Assembly: GCA_964643075.1 (NCBI GenBank)
Contig: CAZXQO010000008.1
Span: forward strand, 42,170-106,169
Origin: Desulfocucumis sp964643075
Lineage (GTDB): Bacteria > Bacillota > Desulfotomaculia > Desulfotomaculales > Desulfocucumaceae
DNA: 64,000 nt
Direction: 5' to 3'
The position numbers and the translations under genes were made by a program. Below, piece by piece: positions 23,630-31,589 of this stretch. The notes under the pieces were generated by a model that searched no databases, had not been told where the DNA came from, and saw only the letters and a list, made by a program, of their open reading frames with translations. Each line of letters opens with the position of its first letter. Position 1 is the stretch's first letter.

Positions 23630-25228
23630 GTGCTTCCGGTTAAAAAGATTGCTATTGCTCTGTTTACAGCATGTTTTCCGGTTTTCTGCCTGGCGGGCTG
23701 CAGTGGTAAGCAGGGGCAGCAAAAGCCTATTTCCAAGTCCGTGAAGATTGCGGTCTGCGTAGCGGACATGGAACGGGACGGAAATAAAATAATAAAAAAG
23801 GTTATCGAAGAGAGAAAGAAAAAGGAGCGCTTGGATATCACCTGGCTTGATGCTAAAAATGATCCCGCTCAGCAGTCCAGTCAAGTTGAGAAACTGGCCC
23901 AACAGAAAGTTAAGGCGGTGGTGCTGCAGGTGGTGGATCCCGCCGCAGGGGCTCAGTTACTAAGGAGTCTGGCGGAAAAAAATATAAAGGTGGTGGCTTT
24001 GGAAGCCTTGCCGGTGGATGCTCCGGTGGACGCATACGTAGCTTCAAACCACGCTTTGGCCGGGCGATTAATGGCCGAATACGTTATCAACACGGTGCGG
24101 AAAAAGAACGGCATTCCCCTGGCCCCGGGCGAACCCGGTACTGCTGGTCAGGCGCAGGGACAGCAGCAAGGGTTTGCCGGTGGGGGCCAGACCGGCGGGA
24201 AACAGCAGGATGGTAGCCAAAAGAGCAGCGGGCAGCAGCAGGGGGGTGGCGGCGGTGGAAGTCAGCAGGGAGGTGCCGGTGGAGGCCAGGGAGGCGGGCA
24301 ACAGGGTGGTGGTCAGCAGGGAGGAGGCCCGGTTATTCCACCGGAAAGCCAACTTCAGAGAATGGGACCGGCCAGTGTGGTGTTGTTGACCGGTGACCCC
24401 AGCGATCCGGCCTCCCGGGAAATTGCCATTTCCGCCAGTACAGTATTGAAAGAAAGCCAGTGGGTTCGATTGGTGGGGGAATATCACAATTTCCACGGTG
24501 ACCCTGCTCAGGTGCCCTTTAATATGCAGCAGGCTTTGGCCGCAGCCAATAATCGTATAGACGCGGTGCTGGCCACGGATAGCCGGCTGGCCCTGGCGGC
24601 GGTGGACGTATTAAAAGCTGCCGGGCTGAACAACATGGTGCTGACCGTGGGTGTGGGAGCAGACCAAAAGGCTTCCCAGTCTTTGGCAGCAGGAGAACAT
24701 GACGCTGAGGTGGATACCAGGCCCGACTTGCTGGGCCAATATGCACTGGACGCGGCGGTAAGCCTGGCTAAAGATGAACACTGGCAGTACGACAGCCAAT
24801 CCACCAGCGGCAGTTATTCAGTACCATCGCGAATTACTCCTGTACGTCTGGTGCAGCCGGAAAATATTTACCTTTTGAAACAGAGGTGGAGTGGCCAGCA
24901 AGGCGGCGGCAAGGAAAAGGGCGGTGGTGGTGGCGGTAGCGGTAGCGGTAGCAGTGAGGGTGGCAGCTCCGGTAAGGGAGGCAGTGGATCAGATAGCGGC
25001 AAATCGGGGAGTGGCGGGCAAAGCGGCGGCAAGGGCAGCGGGCAACAGAGTGGTAAGCAAGGTGGCCAGGGTCAAAAAACGAAACTGAAAGTTACTACTA
25101 TGGACGGAAAGACAGTAGAGATGGAAATTAGTGGCCAGGTTAAAAAAATAGAGACCATGGACGGTGGCCAGGGGCAGTCCCAGGGTGGGGTAGGGCAGCA
25201 GGCTGGAAGCGGCGGCGGTGGACAATAA
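23630..25228 (+). CDS. Periplasmic-binding-protein-like lipoprotein with Gly/Gln-rich low-complexity inserts
   Basis: The 532-residue protein starts at a GTG after gggggtg and has a lipoprotein signal (V-F-C-L-A-G-C, Cys at about 24). It then shows a sugar-binding-protein-like fold (Peripla_BP type): strands such as KIAVCVADMERDGN and KVVALEALPVDAPVDAYVAS (about 38-165) and a second half at about 240-420 (VVLLTGDPSDPASREIA; IDAVLATDSRLALAA). Between the halves is a ~75-residue Gly/Gln tract, and the last ~110 residues are Gly/Ser/Lys/Gln-rich with a short T-M-D-G-K-T-V-E-M segment. No transporter genes are nearby. It may be a surface-anchored ligand-binding or adhesive protein; the function is unknown. 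Confidence 0.75.
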   Translation: MLPVKKIAIALFTACFPVFCLAGCSGKQGQQKPISKSVKIAVCVADMERDGNKIIKKVIEERKKKERLDITWLDAKNDPAQQSSQVEKLAQQKVKAVVLQVVDPAAGAQLLRSLAEKNIKVVALEALPVDAPVDAYVASNHALAGRLMAEYVINTVRKKNGIPLAPGEPGTAGQAQGQQQGFAGGGQTGGKQQDGSQKSSGQQQGGGGGGSQQGGAGGGQGGGQQGGGQQGGGPVIPPESQLQRMGPASVVLLTGDPSDPASREIAISASTVLKESQWVRLVGEYHNFHGDPAQVPFNMQQALAAANNRIDAVLATDSRLALAAVDVLKAAGLNNMVLTVGVGADQKASQSLAAGEHDAEVDTRPDLLGQYALDAAVSLAKDEHWQYDSQSTSGSYSVPSRITPVRLVQPENIYLLKQRWSGQQGGGKEKGGGGGGSGSGSSEGGSSGKGGSGSDSGKSGSGGQSGGKGSGQQSGKQGGQGQKTKLKVTTMDGKTVEMEISGQVKKIETMDGGQGQSQGGVGQQAGSGGGGQ

Positions 25229-25248
25229 AGCCGAGGGCTATGAGACGA

Positions 25249-25276
25249 AAATAACGCCCGGTAGCCGGGCGTTATT
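25249..25276. terminator. Bidirectional terminator between lipoprotein and SLH gene
   Basis: aataacgcccgg and ccgggcgttatt arms with a tag loop. It overlaps the last codons of the minus-strand SLH gene. Confidence 0.85.
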
Positions 25277-26723
25277 TATTGGTGATTTTTATTTGCAGGG
25301 GTATTTCATCGTCTATTTCTTCCGGGTGGGGGTCAAGATAAGTAACCTCTATTTTATCGTCAACCCGTACATTACTTTTAGGAACCCCGTCTTTGTCCAC
25401 AATCCGGGCAAGGTCCCAGTGGTTAATCCAGCCCGGTTTTGACTTTGACACATCAGACTTTAGATAAAGCCTGCGTCCCTCAATCTTTGCAACAGTATCT
25501 GAGACGTTTTTTGTGTCGAGCAGGGATACTTTTATTACTTTTTCTCCGTTCACTTCCACGTCCACAAATTCTCCGGCCTTTAACGAGGAGATATCTTTAA
25601 CCGTCTTATCGTCAAATATTTTAACGTCCCAGGATAAGGGCAGCAGATGGTCCTTGCAGGACAGGTCGTTTATCACCAGATAGTTTTTATTGCCCAGCAA
25701 CAGTGTTTTGACTGAACCCCGTATTTTATCGGTATTCGCAACGGCTGTCTTTTGATCATAAAGGTTTATCCAGCTGACCTGTTTGTTGCTGTCAAGAATA
25801 ATTTCGCAGCGGTACAGGGCTGCCTGTCTAATTGGCCATGCCAGGCCATCTTTGTAGCATTTTACAGTCCTGGAAAGTTTGTATTTTTTGTTTCCGGACA
25901 GGGATGAAAGCTCCAGTTCCTGGTTCTTTCTGGTTATAACAACCTGAGATATCCAACCCTCCAGACTCTGCTTGCCGTTGTTTCCTATCCAGCCAAGATC
26001 AATAAGGCCGCTTATGATAGAGACCAGTTCGGCCCGTGTCACCGATTGGTTGGGGGAGAATCTGCCGTCGGGATAGGGCTTCATTATACCTGTGTCTACC
26101 ACAGCCCGCAGCAATGGCCGGTCCTCTTCAGGCACCAGATGCTCGTCGGTGAAAGTTGCCTGGGTGCTATTGGTTTCGCCCGTGGTATCTACCTGTGCCG
26201 CTAAAGTTTGGGTGTTTAAAGGCGGGACAATGTTTAAAACCCTTGCCAGCAGTCTGGCCAGCTCTATACGGGTAACGGGCTTATCAAAATCAATAGTTTG
26301 CTTTGCGGGGTCGTATATAAAGCCTTTTTCCACGGCCAGGTTAACGTATGGCCTGCCCCAGACCGGTATATTTGACTCCCAGGCGGGCCTTTTATTGTTA
26401 CGGGGAGCGCCTGGTTTGTTGCTGGTTGTGGTGTTTTTTTTCGGGTTGGGGGAAAAACCTGAAGTTTTCATGGTCAGTGCCAGGGCTTCTAATTTGTTGG
26501 CAGCCTGATCGGGATAAAACGTGCGGCCCTTAAAAAGTCCCAAAACTCCCATTGTTGCCAGGCGGTTAATATGGTACTCCGCCCAGTGGTTCTTTATATC
26601 GGTATACTGTACTACAGCTTTTACCGGTGCTGCCTGGGCGGGATACAGGCTGCCGGAGATGAAAGCCGGGATGATGAACATCACCAACGCTATTTTCAAT
26701 TTCTTTGCTTGCACAGGAAACAT
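25272..26723 (-). CDS. SLH-domain surface protein
   Basis: The 483-residue protein has a signal peptide (MFPVQAKKLKIALVMFIIPA...A-Q-A) and SLH domains in about residues 35-250 (Y-T-D-I-K-N-H-W-A-E-Y; FYPDQAANKLEALALTM; RIELARLLARVLN; PYPDGRFSPNQSVTRAELVS). Residues from 260 on are a beta-rich region of unknown function. GGAGGT sets the ATG at 26723; the frame is open to 26753. It follows the beta-propeller gene by 4 nt and is likely in the same operon, so the two may form a wall-bound complex. Confidence 0.85.
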   Translation of the reverse strand: MFPVQAKKLKIALVMFIIPAFISGSLYPAQAAPVKAVVQYTDIKNHWAEYHINRLATMGVLGLFKGRTFYPDQAANKLEALALTMKTSGFSPNPKKNTTTSNKPGAPRNNKRPAWESNIPVWGRPYVNLAVEKGFIYDPAKQTIDFDKPVTRIELARLLARVLNIVPPLNTQTLAAQVDTTGETNSTQATFTDEHLVPEEDRPLLRAVVDTGIMKPYPDGRFSPNQSVTRAELVSIISGLIDLGWIGNNGKQSLEGWISQVVITRKNQELELSSLSGNKKYKLSRTVKCYKDGLAWPIRQAALYRCEIILDSNKQVSWINLYDQKTAVANTDKIRGSVKTLLLGNKNYLVINDLSCKDHLLPLSWDVKIFDDKTVKDISSLKAGEFVDVEVNGEKVIKVSLLDTKNVSDTVAKIEGRRLYLKSDVSKSKPGWINHWDLARIVDKDGVPKSNVRVDDKIEVTYLDPHPEEIDDEIPLQIKITNK

Positions 26724-26727
26724 GTTT

Positions 26728-27861
26728 TCAACCTCCCTGGGAAACGGGTTCATCTTTTATTTTATAAAGGATGCCTTTGTCAGTAACCACGTACAATACA
26801 CCGCCGGATACAGGCAAGGGCCGGCCTACTACATTGCCTTCCAAATCCAAATCCCAGGCCAGGCGGCCTTCAGGGGTAACCGCCAGTAGCCGCTCGTCAT
26901 TGCTTCCCAGATATACCCTTTCGCTGGACTCATCCACAGCAGGCTTCGTCTCTGCTTTTAGCAATTTCTGGCGCCAGGCTTCCTTGCCGTCTGAGGTTTT
27001 GATCACAAAAAGGTATTCCGAGGCGCAAAAATACAGCTGGCCGTGTTTTGAAACGGTGGGGGCCGTCAGGTCGTTATAGGATACGGAGAAAATCCAGCGG
27101 GGGGTGCCGCCGCTGGCAGCTTCAAAGCAATATACCTTTCCTTTGCTGGTTCTATCAAGTTTGCCGGGGTTGACCGTTACATATAGGCTGCCGTCCGGGG
27201 TCGTTGTCAGGTTGGCACTTTTGGCATCACCCAGAGAGTAACGCCAGGCATATTTTCCCTCGCCATCCACTGCAGCCAGTGCAAAGCCTTTGTCTTTTTC
27301 ACCGTAAACCACGTATAAATACTGTTCGTTTCCGGTACAGGCTAGTATTTCTCTTTTGGTGTCAACCCAGGGGCGGTTGGCCTCCATGCTGTCCCAAGGC
27401 ATGTTCCATTTATAGTCGCCCTTTTGGTCGACAGCATATAGCGCAGTGGGCAGGGGCATATACAGTAATCCCAGGGGCCCGGAGGAAATTATGGGACTGT
27501 TTTTGCTGCTACCTTCCACCACTTTAAATTGCCAGCCGGTATTTCCGTTGGCTTTAAACTCCTGGATGGAGTTGTCTCCCGGCAAAAAGAATGAGCCCTG
27601 GGGGCCGAAAACTGGGCGGGCGTCTTTTGCGCTGCCAGGTGCGTTCAGTGTCAGCACTTTTTTACCGTCGGCGTCTACAAGATTAATTTTGTTACCTGAA
27701 ATTATGTATAGTAACCCGTTTGGTCCGGCAATTATCTCCGTGGAAGGGTTCCCCAGGCCGGTGGTCTTCCATACAATATCCTTGGCGTAGCAGGAGCTAA
27801 GGCTTAGCGGGGAAGCCAAAAAGAGCATAATTGCTATAAATGATATAATAATTCTCATCAT
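26728..27861 (-). CDS. Exported PQQ-like beta-propeller repeat protein
   Basis: The 377-residue protein has a signal peptide (MMRIIISFIAIMLFLASPLS...) and repeated W-x-x-x-L/F / G-x-L-Y-x-x blades (G-P-L-G-L-L-Y-M; G-S-L-Y-V-T-V; G-Q-L-Y-F-C-A; G-V-L-Y-V-V-T) that make a beta-propeller of the PQQ/BamB type, without a visible enzyme domain. AAGGGTGG sets the start at 27861; the ATG at 27885 has no site. It is the first gene of a two-gene minus-strand unit with the SLH protein. Confidence 0.82.
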   Translation of the reverse strand: MMRIIISFIAIMLFLASPLSLSSCYAKDIVWKTTGLGNPSTEIIAGPNGLLYIISGNKINLVDADGKKVLTLNAPGSAKDARPVFGPQGSFFLPGDNSIQEFKANGNTGWQFKVVEGSSKNSPIISSGPLGLLYMPLPTALYAVDQKGDYKWNMPWDSMEANRPWVDTKREILACTGNEQYLYVVYGEKDKGFALAAVDGEGKYAWRYSLGDAKSANLTTTPDGSLYVTVNPGKLDRTSKGKVYCFEAASGGTPRWIFSVSYNDLTAPTVSKHGQLYFCASEYLFVIKTSDGKEAWRQKLLKAETKPAVDESSERVYLGSNDERLLAVTPEGRLAWDLDLEGNVVGRPLPVSGGVLYVVTDKGILYKIKDEPVSQGG

Positions 27862-28076
27862 ACTAACCACCCTTGAAATGTTCATTTACTGAAATTGGGG
27901 CATGTATTTCATTATTCACCATATTTTGCATTATTTCCTTTGTGTCTTAGGACTCATTTTATTTTTTCGCCGATTATTTTTAAGATGTGGATTGGTCTTG
28001 CAATATATGGTAACATGAAAATATAAAAAATGATTACATCTTGTTAAGGGAATTAACCTGCCGGAGGGTTAAATTT

Positions 28077-28490
28077 ATGATTGATTCCACAGGACGAAAA
28101 GACAAGGAAATAATTGAAAAAGTTTTAAAAAAAAATATTTCACCCTACCTTATTATATTATTTGGCTCCATGGCCAAAGGAAGTGCAAGGGCTGACAGCG
28201 ATTATGACATCGCTTTTTTAAGTGAATATAAACACAGCGACTATCAAGTTTATATGGTTGCCCAGGAATTGGCCGGGCTTTTGGGCAGAGAAGTAGACCT
28301 TGTGGATTTAATTAAATCTTCGACGGTATTCCAAGCCCAGGTTATAGGCAAGGGGAAGATTATTTATTCCGGGGATGAATATAAAAGAATGCTTTTTGCG
28401 ATGGCTGTTTTGAAAAAGTACGCCAAACTAAATGAAGAACGCAGGTGTATCCTGGATAAGGTGGCCGAGAGGAGAAGCATTTATGTTTGA
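28077..28490 (+). CDS. mntA: MntA-type minimal nucleotidyltransferase antitoxin
   Basis: The 137-residue protein has the nucleotidyltransferase signature G-S-M-A-K-G-S-A-R-A-D-S-D-Y-D-I-A (GSx10DxD). In MntA/HepT systems this protein adds AMP to the HEPN toxin and blocks it. CGGAGGG sets the ATG at 28077; the frame is open to 28041. It overlaps the HEPN gene by 8 nt. The DNA is more AT-rich than its neighbours, compatible with transfer. Confidence 0.85.
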   Translation: MIDSTGRKDKEIIEKVLKKNISPYLIILFGSMAKGSARADSDYDIAFLSEYKHSDYQVYMVAQELAGLLGREVDLVDLIKSSTVFQAQVIGKGKIIYSGDEYKRMLFAMAVLKKYAKLNEERRCILDKVAERRSIYV

Positions 28491-28887
28491 TGACATAGTT
28501 ATCAATAAAATTCAAACCATCGAGCGCTGCATAAAAAGGGTTTTAGAAGAATACAGAAGCAACCCGGAAAACTTGCATAATTATACAAAACAGGATTCAA
28601 TAATACTTAACATTCAGAGGTCGTGTGAAGCCGCGATAGATCTGGCGATGCATTTAGTTTCCGAAAAAGCTTTGGGGATACCGCAAAGCAGCAGGGAAGT
28701 TTTTGATATAATAACCGAGACCGGTTATATTGATGCGAATCTTGCCGGAAGGCTGAAAGCGATGGTTGGTTTTCGTAATATTGCAGTTCATGATTATCAA
28801 AAATTAAATTTGAACATTGTCCAGGAAATTATTAAAAACCACCTTAATGATCTAAAGAGGTTCGCTGAAATAGTTCTGAAAATTTAG
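28483..28887 (+). CDS. hepT: HepT-type HEPN toxin (DUF86)
   Basis: The 134-residue helical protein carries the HEPN RNase motif R-N-I-A-V-H-D-Y (Rx4H plus Tyr), where the Tyr is the residue modified by MntA in characterised systems. HepT cleaves RNA when free. GGAGAAG precedes the ATG at 28483, which overlaps the mntA stop. The unit ends at a strong terminator, and no third gene is present. Confidence 0.85.
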   Translation: MFDDIVINKIQTIERCIKRVLEEYRSNPENLHNYTKQDSIILNIQRSCEAAIDLAMHLVSEKALGIPQSSREVFDIITETGYIDANLAGRLKAMVGFRNIAVHDYQKLNLNIVQEIIKNHLNDLKRFAEIVLKI

Positions 28888-28914
28888 TAGGCCAAAAAAA
28901 GAATAGCCAAAAGC

Positions 28915-28951
28915 GAGGCCACTGAAAAAGTGAAACTTTTTTAGTGGCCTC
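28915..28951 (+). terminator. Terminator of the mntA-hepT unit
   Basis: gaggccact and agtggcctc arms plus A/T pairs, with an internal T-rich 3' arm. Confidence 0.8.
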
Positions 28952-28986
28952 TTCCAAAAGCTGCTCTTTTTTATAAAAAATTGTAC

Positions 28987-29027
28987 AGAATACATGTTTG
29001 CCCCCCCGTTGTCAAGTCTGGTATAAT
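28987..29027 (+). promoter_or_regulatory. uvrB promoter with LexA-box-like operator
   Basis: TATAAT is at 29022-29027, with TTGCCC 18 nt upstream (28998-29003). AGAATACATGTTTG (28987-29000) fits the Gram-positive LexA consensus (CGAAC-RNRY-GTTYC) at most positions, and it overlaps the -35 region, the expected place for SOS repression of uvrB. The two mismatches are symmetrical C-to-T changes. Confidence 0.5.
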
Positions 29028-29087
29028 TATTGTGTTATGAGTTTTACACATAGCTATTTATGTCTTAAAGAAATGCAGGTGATCATA

Positions 29088-31109
29088 TTGCCGGAATTTA
29101 AACTGAAATCGGATTTCCAGCCCCGGGGCGACCAGCCCGGGGCTATCGGCCAGCTGTTGGAGGGACTGGAAAGAGGGAATAAATTTCAAACCCTGCTGGG
29201 GGTTACCGGCAGCGGCAAAACCTTTACCATGGCCCAGGTCATCCAGCAGGTGCAGCGGCCCACCCTGGTTCTGGCTCCCAATAAAACTCTGGCCGCCCAG
29301 TTGTGTTCGGAATTCAAAGATTTTTTTCCTGACAACGCGGTGGAATATTTCGTCAGCTATTACGATTACTATCAGCCTGAGGCCTATATACCCCAGAGTG
29401 ATACCTATATAGAAAAAGATTCCTCCATTAACGAGGAAATAGACAAGCTGCGCCACTCTGCCACCATCGCTCTTTTCGAGCGCCGGGACGTGATTATTGT
29501 GGCCAGCGTTTCCTGCATTTACGGTCTGGGTGATCCCGAGGAATACAGCAGGCTGGTTCTTTCCCTGCGCAAGGGGGGCACTTATGACCGGGACGGGGTG
29601 TTGCGCAAACTGGTGGATATACAGTACAGCCGCAACGATATAAATTTTACCCGGGGCACTTTCCGGGTACTGGGGGATGTCCTGGAAATATTCCCCGTAG
29701 CGGCTGCTGAGAAGGCTTTGCGCATCGACTTCTTCGGCGATGAGGTGGAGCGCATACAGGAGTTTGACGTGCTTACCGGGGAGGTGCTGGGGGAGCGCTA
29801 CCATGTAGCGGTGTTCCCGGCCAGCCACTATGCCGTTTCTTACGACAGGATGGAGCGGGCCATTGGCACCATAACCTCTGAGTTGGAGGTACAGCTCCGG
29901 GAGCTGCGCGGGCGGGAAAAACTGCTGGAAGCCCAGCGGCTGGAGCAGAGAACTAATTACGATATAGAGATGATGCGGGAAATGGGCTATTGCAACGGCA
30001 TTGAAAACTATTCCCGGCACCTCACCGGGCGGTCTCCCGGGGAGCCGCCTTACACATTAATCGACTTTTTCCCCAAGGATTTTATCATGTTTATCGACGA
30101 GTCCCACGTGGCGGTGCCCCAGGTGGGCGGGATGTACGAGGGAGACCGCTCCCGCAAGACCTCGCTGATTGAGCACGGCTTCAGACTGCCTTCGGCTATG
30201 GATAACCGGCCCCTCAAATTCAGCGAATTCGAGCAAAAACTTATAAATGTCATATTTGTTTCTGCCACTCCGGGTAATTACGAGCTGGAGCACAGCAGCA
30301 GGGTGGTGGAGCAGATTATCCGGCCCACCGGCCTAGTGGACCCGGAAATATCGGTTCGGCCCACACGGGGCCAGATCGACGACCTGCTGGGGGAGATAAA
30401 ATTGAGGGTGGGCAAGGAGCAGCGTGTACTGGTCACCACCCTGACCAAAAAGATGGCGGAGGACCTTACCGATTATTTCAAGGAAATGGGTGTCAAGGTC
30501 CGCTACCTGCACTCGGATATCAATACCATTGAGCGCATGGAAATACTCAGGGATTTGCGCCTGGGGGTTTTTGACGTGCTGGTGGGGATCAACCTGCTCA
30601 GGGAGGGGCTGGACCTTCCTGAGGTCAGCCTGGTAGCCATTCTGGATGCGGACAAGGAGGGCTACCTGCGCTCCGAGCGCTCCCTGATTCAGACCACCGG
30701 CAGGGCGGCCCGCAATGTGGAGGGCAAGGTGATTATGTATGCCGACCGGATTACCGGCTCCATGTCCCGGGCCATCGGCGAGACCGAGCGCAGGCGCAAA
30801 CTGCAACAAGACTTTAACAGCAGGCACGGCATAATTCCCCGGACGGTCAGCAAGGCGGTGCGGGGCGTTATCGAGGCCACCAAAGTGGCTGAGGAAAAAG
30901 CCGCCTACCTGCCCTCTGCCAAAAAGGGCAGAATGACCAAAAAAGAACTAAAAACGACTATTGCCAAAATAGAGAAGAGCATGCGGGAGGCTGCCAGGCA
31001 GCTGGAATTTGAGAAGGCGGCGGAACTGCGGGATATGCTGATCGAATTGAGGCTGGAACTCAGGGGCAAGGACAGCAGGTTACTGCCCATGGGAACTGAT
31101 GTGAGTTAA
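29088..31109 (+). CDS. uvrB: Excinuclease ABC subunit UvrB
   Basis: UvrB is the damage-verifying helicase-like subunit of nucleotide excision repair. The 673-residue protein has Walker A G-V-T-G-S-G-K-T-F, the beta-hairpin Y-Y-D-Y-Y-Q-P-E-A-Y, motif D-E-S-H, helicase motifs in the C half and a C-terminal UVR (UvrC-binding) domain E-K-A-A-E-L-R-D. The TTG at 29088 follows a caggtga site and gives the normal length; the ORF is open to 28998. It is separated from uvrA by a small AbrB-like gene with its own promoter. Confidence 0.97.
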   Translation: MPEFKLKSDFQPRGDQPGAIGQLLEGLERGNKFQTLLGVTGSGKTFTMAQVIQQVQRPTLVLAPNKTLAAQLCSEFKDFFPDNAVEYFVSYYDYYQPEAYIPQSDTYIEKDSSINEEIDKLRHSATIALFERRDVIIVASVSCIYGLGDPEEYSRLVLSLRKGGTYDRDGVLRKLVDIQYSRNDINFTRGTFRVLGDVLEIFPVAAAEKALRIDFFGDEVERIQEFDVLTGEVLGERYHVAVFPASHYAVSYDRMERAIGTITSELEVQLRELRGREKLLEAQRLEQRTNYDIEMMREMGYCNGIENYSRHLTGRSPGEPPYTLIDFFPKDFIMFIDESHVAVPQVGGMYEGDRSRKTSLIEHGFRLPSAMDNRPLKFSEFEQKLINVIFVSATPGNYELEHSSRVVEQIIRPTGLVDPEISVRPTRGQIDDLLGEIKLRVGKEQRVLVTTLTKKMAEDLTDYFKEMGVKVRYLHSDINTIERMEILRDLRLGVFDVLVGINLLREGLDLPEVSLVAILDADKEGYLRSERSLIQTTGRAARNVEGKVIMYADRITGSMSRAIGETERRRKLQQDFNSRHGIIPRTVSKAVRGVIEATKVAEEKAAYLPSAKKGRMTKKELKTTIAKIEKSMREAARQLEFEKAAELRDMLIELRLELRGKDSRLLPMGTDVS

Positions 31110-31290
31110 AATTTTCCGACAAAGTTCGATCCGCTTTTAAGCAGGAAAGATTGTTTTTATGAACAATTGGTCATAATTATGTAATCAATTTACTTTTATG
31201 TAATAATTGCTCCAATAAACTGGCTGCAGAGATGTCGAAACCTGTCGACTTTGCAGTGCTAACCTGACAACTGCAGACAATATCACCCCC

Positions 31291-31319
31291 TTGCCGGTGG
31301 TGCCCTCCTTTATTATATT
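31291..31319 (+). promoter_or_regulatory. Promoter of the AbrB-like gene
   Basis: TTGCCG (31291-31296), a 17-nt spacer and TATATT (31314-31319). The spacer 31110-31290 shows no gene. Confidence 0.5.
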
Positions 31320-31355
31320 AAGGTAAGACACCTAAGTCAGGAAAGGAGAGCATAT

Positions 31356-31538
31356 ATGATTCATATGACCACAAAGCTGACCAGTGAGGGTGAATTGTCC
31401 TTGTCCAAGGATTTAATGGAAATTTTAAAACTAGACGATGATGCAGGTCTGGTTATTTATCTGGAAGATAATCAAATTGTTTTAAAAAAAGTGAGTAAAG
31501 CCAATCATCGGAGTTTTCGCAAACCCACCTGCCGTTAA
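31356..31538 (+). CDS. Small AbrB/SpoVT-like DNA-binding protein
   Basis: The 60-residue protein resembles AbrB/MazE/SpoVT DNA-binding domains: an N-terminal strand T-K-L-T-S-E-G-E-L-S-L-S-K-D-L, followed by a short helix and a V-I-Y-L-E-D-N-Q-I-V-L-K-K strand. Such domains dimerise into a swapped-hairpin barrel. AGGAAAGGAG before ATG 31356 is strong. Neighbours are uvrB and uvrA, so it may be a local regulator, but the similarity is weak in so short a protein. Confidence 0.5.
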   Translation: MIHMTTKLTSEGELSLSKDLMEILKLDDDAGLVIYLEDNQIVLKKVSKANHRSFRKPTCR

Positions 31539-31589
31539 GGAATTTGCCGGGTTTGCTGAAGCAATATTTTCAAACCCGGAGGCGCTTTA

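Noticed and set aside
23510..23902. N-terminal extension of the DUF2508 gene up to 23902
   Set aside because: The extension overlaps the promoter and start of the divergent lipoprotein gene, and a good ribosome site marks the ATG at 23509.
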